DNA from: an uncultured Ruminococcus sp.
GTDB lineage: Bacteria; Bacillota; Clostridia; Oscillospirales; Acutalibacteraceae
Direction: 5' to 3'
DNA length: 17,073 bases
Assembly: GCA_900539465.1 (NCBI GenBank)
Contig: UQCF01000024.1
Location: 1 to 17,073 of the forward strand
The first letter of the stretch is position 1. The number at the start of each line of letters is the position of its first letter. Under the pieces are notes generated by a model, which made no database searches, was not told the origin of the DNA, and saw only the letters and a list, made by a program, of their open reading frames with translations. Made by a program: the position numbers and the translations under genes. Shown here piece after piece: positions 13,349 to 17,073 of the stretch.

Positions 13349-14881
13349 TTATGCTCTCTTTGCTTTTAAAAGCGATTTAAACCATTCCGTTTCTTCCTTG
13401 TCTATTGCTCCGAAAATACGCAAAAGAGAAAGATATATAACCGAGCAAACAACAATGCTAAAAGCTGAGAACTGCTTACTGCCAAAGTTAAAAGAAAAAA
13501 TATTATTGATAAAGCCTGTGCTGAAGCATGCGGCGACAACGCACAAAAGAGGAATGACAATATCCCTGAAAAGCTCAAGCCTGACCTCACTCACGACGGT
13601 AAGCCTTCTGAAGCTCAGCGTGAAATTTATAATTTCGCTTATAAAAATAACAAATATATACCCTTTAACAGACATTATCGGTACCAACAGCCATACAAGC
13701 ACAACGCAGGATGTGGCATCGATTATGTTATATTTCATATAGCTCATTTGCTGGTCAAGCCCTTTAAGCATACCGTCAACCGACATATCCATATACATAA
13801 CAGGTATCAGCGGCGAGAGAATTCTTATGTAAAAACCTGCTTCGTTGTCGGAATAAAAAGCCTCAGAGAGCATATCTGCGCTGAAATACATTATTCCTGC
13901 CGTGCCTATCGAAAATAAAAGCGTCAGGTGCAATACTCTTCTGATAATATAGTTTATTCTTTTGCTTTGACCCGAGACAAAGTGAGAAGAAATTTCGGGC
14001 ACCAAAAGCCCCGAGAGCGAGCTCAAAAGCGCAGAAGGGTAGAGGACTATCGGCAAAGACATGCCGTGAATAACGCCGTAACGCGCTATTGCGACGTCGG
14101 CCGAATCGCCCGATTTCTTAAGCCCTACGGGAATTAAAAGATGTTCTACGGTTGTCAGCACCGAGCGCATTTCGGAGCCTACGGCATCGGGCAGGGCAAT
14201 TCTGAATATGCCTTTCCAAATTCTGCCCCCGCTTTTTTGTCTCTCATTTCTTGAGGCAAGACGGTACAGCGAATATGAAAGTGACAGCGAAAATATTTCT
14301 GCAAGGCTCATGCCGCTTACAATGGCGGCGCACGCACTGTCAATACCTTTCCCTGCGGCATATTTAAGGCTGAATACCGTCACGGCTATTTTAAATATTT
14401 GCTCCAAAAGCTGAACAAAAGTATAGCGTAAAATTTTGCTTTCGGATGTAAAATATCCGTTGAGTGCGGCAGACATTGACACAAACGGCAGACTTATGCT
14501 CAGTATTTTAACGGAGGACACCGCATTTATATCGCCTATCCATTTCAGTGCGATTATCTCCGCACCGTAAAACAATATGCAGCCTATAACCGCGCCGCAT
14601 AAAAAGCCGTATAGCAAGCACCGCGACATAATTTGCCTTTGGGTGCTTTTGCCGAGCGCGAGCGAGTCCGCAACAAGGCGCATTGCGGCAAGGCGTATTC
14701 CCGCAACCGAAAAAGTTACCGCCATGGCATAGACCGCTCCGATAAGCTGAAACAGACCGATGCCGCCCGCGCCGATTATATTTGTGAGATAAACGTTAAA
14801 ACTTACCGAAACAGTCCGCATTATAAACGCTGTAACTGTCAGCAGCAGTGTGTTGTTAAAAAGCCTTTTTGCATTGTTCAT
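13349..14881 (-). CDS. SpoVB/MOP-superfamily lipid-linked oligosaccharide flippase
   Basis: A 510-residue polytopic membrane protein of the MOP superfamily, close to SpoVB/YtgP-type proteins (about 520 residues, 14 helices), which move lipid-linked cell-wall or polysaccharide precursors across the membrane. Family-like signatures are the N-terminal TNIIGAGGIGLFQLIGAVYA, then AAMRLVADSLALG, and the cytoplasmic RIALPDAVGSEMRSVLTTVE segment followed by LLIPVGLKKSG. The exact substrate, spore cortex or another glycan, is not determined, so no gene symbol is given. A strong AAGGAGAGG site lies about 26 bases before this ATG, with an in-frame stop (TAA) in between, so no better upstream start exists. 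It converges with the transporter gene and diverges from the hydrolase gene. Confidence 0.85.
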   Translation of the reverse strand: MNNAKRLFNNTLLLTVTAFIMRTVSVSFNVYLTNIIGAGGIGLFQLIGAVYAMAVTFSVAGIRLAAMRLVADSLALGKSTQRQIMSRCLLYGFLCGAVIGCILFYGAEIIALKWIGDINAVSSVKILSISLPFVSMSAALNGYFTSESKILRYTFVQLLEQIFKIAVTVFSLKYAAGKGIDSACAAIVSGMSLAEIFSLSLSYSLYRLASRNERQKSGGRIWKGIFRIALPDAVGSEMRSVLTTVEHLLIPVGLKKSGDSADVAIARYGVIHGMSLPIVLYPSALLSSLSGLLVPEISSHFVSGQSKRINYIIRRVLHLTLLFSIGTAGIMYFSADMLSEAFYSDNEAGFYIRILSPLIPVMYMDMSVDGMLKGLDQQMSYMKYNIIDATSCVVLVWLLVPIMSVKGYIFVIFISEIINFTLSFRRLTVVSEVRLELFRDIVIPLLCVVAACFSTGFINNIFSFNFGSKQFSAFSIVVCSVIYLSLLRIFGAIDKEETEWFKSLLKAKRA

Positions 14882-14972
14882 ATTTAAAGTCGGTTCGGTT
14901 TAAAGAACCTCTCCTTTCAGCGGTGTAACACTTAATATTTATGTCGCTTTGCTTCTTAAAAGAATAGTGCTG

Positions 14973-15001
14973 TTGCCAAATTATGCATTTTATGTTACAA
15001 T
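14973..15001 (+). promoter_or_regulatory. Promoter of the secreted hydrolase gene
   Basis: TTGCCA (14973-14978), a 17-base spacer and TACAAT (14996-15001) match the sigma-A pattern. Transcription would start near 15008, leaving a leader of about 13 bases that contains little more than the ribosome binding site GAGGTGAG (15009-15016). Confidence 0.7.
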
Positions 15002-15020
15002 CGCCGAGAGGTGAGAAATC

Positions 15021-16481
15021 ATGAAAAAGATATTATCTGTTTTTATGGCTTTGCTTGTTGCATTTTTGCTTTCTGCAACTGCTTTTGCCAAGAGTGAGAG
15101 CAAAAGCGTGCCGATTATAAATGTGACGGGCTTTGCAAGAACAAACCTTGTTATGGATAAAGGGGAGGAGACCGAAAAGAGAGTCTTTTCGCCGAGCAAT
15201 GATTCAATAACCGCGCTTTTAAAAAATGCCGCACCGGACATACTGGCTTTTTTGCTTCTCGGCAACAACCGCAGGGCTGCAAAAGCCCTTGTGCCGGATT
15301 TGAACGAGCTTTTTGAGCCATTACGCTTTGACGACAGCGGTAAGCCTGTTTATAACAATATTTATCTTGAAAAAGAGAGCGGCGGCTCAAACGGCAATTA
15401 CACATTCAGATATGACTGGCGATATGATGTTATGGATATTGCCAATAATCTGAATGAGTTTATACATTATGTGAAAAATAAAGAATCCGCAGAAAAGGTT
15501 GCTCTCGTATCCGAGAGTATGGGCGGCGCAGTGACAATGGCATATCTCTGTTTATACGGTTATAACGATGTTTCGGCTGTTGTTATGTGTTCGTCCGCGC
15601 TTTTCGGCATCACTATTATGGGCGATATTCTTACAAAAAACCTCAGCATAAATTCTAAATATCTTATGGGCTATTTAAAGGGATTTATTCAGGGCGGCAG
15701 CGCAGATAAAGTCTTGATAAGAGGAATGATAACCACATTCGGCACGGTGCTCGCAAATCCTCTCACAAAGCGCCTGAACGGCTTTATTGAGGACGAAAAG
15801 GATTATATATATGAAGAAAGTCTTTGTGACCTTTTCGGCAACATACCGGGCCTTTGGAGCTTTATACCCGATGAATATTATGAAAATGCAAAGAAAACCA
15901 TGCTCGATGAGACGCAAAACGCCGAGCTTATAAAAACGATAGATGTTTATCACTATAACGTCAGACCAAATACAGAAAAGATCTTGAAAGAAATCAAATC
16001 AAACGGCGTAACGGTGGCGTTTATATCAAATTACGGGCTTTACAGCTTCCCCGTGAGTGAAAACGGCGACTATATGAGCGATTTTCTCATAGATACAAAA
16101 TTTACCTCGGGCGGTGCTGTGTGCTCGGGTGTTGACTCTACCCTCGGCGAAAATTACGTCCAAGCAAATCCGGACGGGCACAACCATCTCTCGTGCGACG
16201 GTCAGATAGATGCCTCAACCTGTATGTTCCCGGAAAATACGTGGTTCGTAAAAGGAATGATTCATACATGGTATAACAGCGATTATCACGAGCTTGTGAA
16301 TTGGATAATCGCGGCGGGGGAGAGTGCAGATGTTTATTCAAACAAAAAATTTCCGCAGTTTTTGAGCGACTGCAACGATGACGGAACACTCGAAATCCTG
16401 AGCAAAGAAAACAGCAACCCGCTATGCGATAAAATAACGGTACACACAATAGCGGAGTTTATAAAAGGCCTTTTTAATTAA
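15021..16481 (+). CDS. Secreted alpha/beta hydrolase, lipase/acyltransferase-like
   Basis: A 486-residue exported alpha/beta-hydrolase-fold protein, probably an esterase, lipase or acyltransferase of the LCAT-like group. Residues 1-23 are a clear signal peptide (MKKILSVFMALLVAFLLS, AFA cleavage site). VPIINVTGFAR (about 30-40) matches the early oxyanion-hole strand of lipases. The YDWR motif near 131-134 is shared with LCAT-like enzymes. The nucleophile elbow is VSESMGGA with Ser166; the usual first glycine of G-x-S-x-G is replaced by Ser164. Candidate catalytic histidines are His415 (GMIHTW) and the one in YHELVNW just after. The 30-residue stretch before these is rich in Cys, His and Asp. 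No wall anchor or lipobox is seen, so it is probably released. It has its own promoter and terminator. Confidence 0.75.
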   Translation: MKKILSVFMALLVAFLLSATAFAKSESKSVPIINVTGFARTNLVMDKGEETEKRVFSPSNDSITALLKNAAPDILAFLLLGNNRRAAKALVPDLNELFEPLRFDDSGKPVYNNIYLEKESGGSNGNYTFRYDWRYDVMDIANNLNEFIHYVKNKESAEKVALVSESMGGAVTMAYLCLYGYNDVSAVVMCSSALFGITIMGDILTKNLSINSKYLMGYLKGFIQGGSADKVLIRGMITTFGTVLANPLTKRLNGFIEDEKDYIYEESLCDLFGNIPGLWSFIPDEYYENAKKTMLDETQNAELIKTIDVYHYNVRPNTEKILKEIKSNGVTVAFISNYGLYSFPVSENGDYMSDFLIDTKFTSGGAVCSGVDSTLGENYVQANPDGHNHLSCDGQIDASTCMFPENTWFVKGMIHTWYNSDYHELVNWIIAAGESADVYSNKKFPQFLSDCNDDGTLEILSKENSNPLCDKITVHTIAEFIKGLFN

Positions 16482-16487
16482 AACGCG

Positions 16488-16522
16488 GCGGCAGACAGTT
16501 TTTTCTGTTTGCCGCAAATTTT
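16488..16522 (+). terminator. Intrinsic terminator of the hydrolase gene
   Basis: GCGGCAGACAG (16488-16498) pairs with CTGTTTGCCGC (16505-16515), an 11-bp stem with one G-U pair and a loop of six T, followed by AAATTTTT. It lies 7 bases after the stop codon. Confidence 0.88.
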
Positions 16523-16524
16523 TA

Positions 16525-16553
16525 TTGACAAAGCAGAAAATATTTGATAAAAT
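16525..16553 (+). promoter_or_regulatory. Promoter of tRNA-Ser
   Basis: A consensus TTGACA (16525-16530), a 17-base spacer and TAAAAT (16548-16553) make a strong sigma-A promoter. The tRNA begins about 28 bases after the predicted start, leaving a short leader to be removed by RNase P. Confidence 0.85.
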
Positions 16554-16587
16554 AATCCTTGCGAGTAAAAAGTGCAAAATTGAATAC

Positions 16588-16674
16588 GGAGAGTTGTCCG
16601 AGTGGTCGAAGGTGCAGCACTCGAAATGCTGTGTACGTAAAGTACCTAGGGTTCGAATCCCTAACTCTCCGCCA
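16588..16674 (+). tRNA. tRNA-Ser (anticodon CGA)
   Basis: The 87-base sequence folds as a type II tRNA. The acceptor arms are GGAGAGT and ACTCTCC with discriminator G and an encoded CCA (16672-16674). The anticodon stem CAGCA/TGCTG encloses the loop CTCGAAA with anticodon CGA at 16622-16624, reading UCG. The long variable arm (GTAC, loop, GTAC) is typical of serine tRNAs, and the T-arm has GGTTCGAATCC. It is a single tRNA gene with its own promoter and terminator. Confidence 0.97.
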
Positions 16675-16675
16675 T

Positions 16676-16715
16676 AAGTCCACCGTATTTTTGATAGAAT
16701 TACGGTGGACTTTTT
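16676..16715 (+). terminator. Intrinsic terminator of tRNA-Ser
   Basis: AAGTCCACCGTA (16676-16687) pairs perfectly with TACGGTGGACTT (16701-16712) around a 13-base loop, followed by TTT. It begins two bases after the CCA end of the tRNA. Confidence 0.92.
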
Positions 16716-16838
16716 CTATGCCCGAAAACCGCTTGAAATAAGGCTTTTCGGCTATTCCGCACATAAGCGAACCCCGCTGCAGAGCAATTCTGCGGCGGGG
16801 TTTCGTGCGTTTTATAGGGTTCGTGGACTTCTATGCCG
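16705..16838 (+). repeat. Imperfect direct repeat flanking a 98-base segment
   Basis: GTGGACTTTTTCTATGCCCG (16705-16724) recurs as GTGGACTTCTATGCCG (16823-16838), differing by loss of TTT and one C. Just before the second copy, TAGGGTTCG (16815-16823) matches 9 bases of the tRNA T-arm region (16647-16655). The second copy may derive from the tRNA 3' flank by duplication or recombination. Confidence 0.5.
16770..16802. terminator. GC-rich hairpin, possible bidirectional terminator
   Basis: AACCCCGCTGCAGA (16770-16783) pairs with TCTGCGGCGGGGTT (16789-16802), a 14-bp stem with one G-U pair and a 5-base loop. TTT follows on the plus strand, but there is no long T-tract on either strand. It could stop leftward transcripts from beyond the window edge. 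Confidence 0.5.
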
Positions 16839-16840
16839 TT

Positions 16841-16920
16841 GTAATCGTTAAACGGCTGAGGTAATCGTTAAATCACAGAGGCATTCGTTAAATTGCAGGG
16901 ATAATCGTTGAATTAGAAGG
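16841..16920. repeat. Four 20-bp tandem repeats in exact register
   Basis: Units are GTAATCGTTAAACGGCTGAG (16841), GTAATCGTTAAATCACAGAG (16861), GCATTCGTTAAATTGCAGGG (16881) and ATAATCGTTGAATTAGAAGG (16901). The core TCGTTAAA and a purine-rich end are kept while the middle varies, which is typical of an array of protein-binding sites. The period of 20 is close to two helical turns. A decayed fifth unit may begin at 16921. Confidence 0.85.
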
Positions 16921-16941
16921 GAATTAAAAAATCAAAACACT

Positions 16942-17033
16942 CACAACCTCTATTCGCATAGTTTCATTTGGGGGGCAAAAACAGCATCACAGGTTGTGTT
17001 CGCATGGATTTTTAACCTGTGATTGTCATGCTG
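16942..17033 (-). repeat. Interlocking inverted repeats, possible attenuator or terminator on the minus strand
   Basis: ATCACAGGTT (16986-16995) pairs with AACCTGTGAT (17014-17023) to form a perfect 10-bp stem. The same AGGTTGTG (16991-16998) can instead pair with CACAACCT (16942-16949), so the two hairpins exclude each other. On the minus strand the first stem is followed by GCTG and TTTTT, like a terminator. The outer bases CAGC and GCTG can extend it with a bulge. TTCGCAT occurs twice (16953 and 16999). Confidence 0.5.
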
Positions 17034-17073
17034 CACCTCCGTTATTTTGAGTCTCCGTGCAGTTCGCGATAGA
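17026..17073 (-). CDS. Possible 3' end of a minus-strand gene cut by the window edge
   Basis: The minus strand is open from the edge for 15 codons (SIANCTETQNNGGAA) and ends in TGA at 17026-17028. That stop overlaps an ATG (17027-17029) as ATGA. A strong GGAGGTG site lies 4 bases before the ATG. The second frame, however, runs only five codons (MTITG, stop at 17012-17014). ATGA overlaps are common between coupled genes, so this may be the end of a transposase-like gene followed by a broken second gene. A 15-codon open stretch is also likely by chance. Confidence 0.25.
   Translation of the reverse strand, partial: SIANCTETQNNGGAA

Larger units (their letters stand above)
16716..17025. other. 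Gene-free region rich in direct and inverted repeats
   Basis: I find no supportable gene here. From left to right it holds an imperfect direct repeat of the tRNA terminator flank, a GC-rich hairpin, four 20-bp tandem repeats, and a set of interlocking inverted repeats running to the window edge. Together these look like mobile-element or regulatory DNA, not simple spacer. Confidence 0.6.

Noticed and set aside
16841..16920. CRISPR array
   Set aside because: The units are contiguous 20-bp repeats with no spacers and drift from unit to unit, unlike CRISPR repeats.

Overview
The window looks like chromosomal DNA from a gut- or rumen-type anaerobic Firmicute, probably a Ruminococcaceae/Oscillospiraceae-like Clostridium relative. 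The basis is the L13-S9 ribosomal operon with strong Shine-Dalgarno sites, sigma-A promoters of TTGACA-N17-TATAAT type, a very large GLUG-repeat surface protein, a type I dockerin protein, a GH39-type glycosidase, and a SpoVB-family flippase. The genus is an inference; no marker here fixes it.

Left end (1-1303): rplM and rpsI lie on the minus strand behind one near-consensus promoter and end in an intrinsic terminator. A 366-base divergent intergenic region follows. It holds the rplM promoter and, on the plus strand, a promoter for the next gene with three perfect inverted repeats packed around it.

Centre (1304-11041): a 2655-residue exported protein has two successive GLUG/beta-helix modules, a cysteine-rich C-x-x-C repeat block and two C-terminal domains, but no cell-wall anchor that I can see. 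Its stop codon overlaps a strong ribosome binding site for a 53-codon acidic small protein (9283-9444), and a terminator follows. Next comes a secreted glycine-rich beta-helix protein with a C-terminal dockerin, which implies a cohesin scaffold elsewhere in the genome.

Right centre (11042-16522): a consensus promoter sits against the upstream terminator and drives a cytoplasmic GH39-like glycosidase. That gene is translationally coupled to a ten-helix DMT/EamA-type transporter. A convergent SpoVB/MOP-family flippase and a divergent secreted alpha/beta hydrolase follow.

Right end (16523-17073): tRNA-Ser(CGA) has its own consensus promoter and a perfect-stem terminator. The last 360 bases look like accessory DNA: an imperfect direct repeat of the tRNA terminator flank, a GC-rich hairpin, four 20-bp tandem repeats in exact register, interlocking inverted repeats, and a possible minus-strand gene end with an ATGA overlap at the edge. 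One reading is the end of an IS21-like or other DDE-type transposable element next to the tRNA gene, but the element itself lies outside the window.
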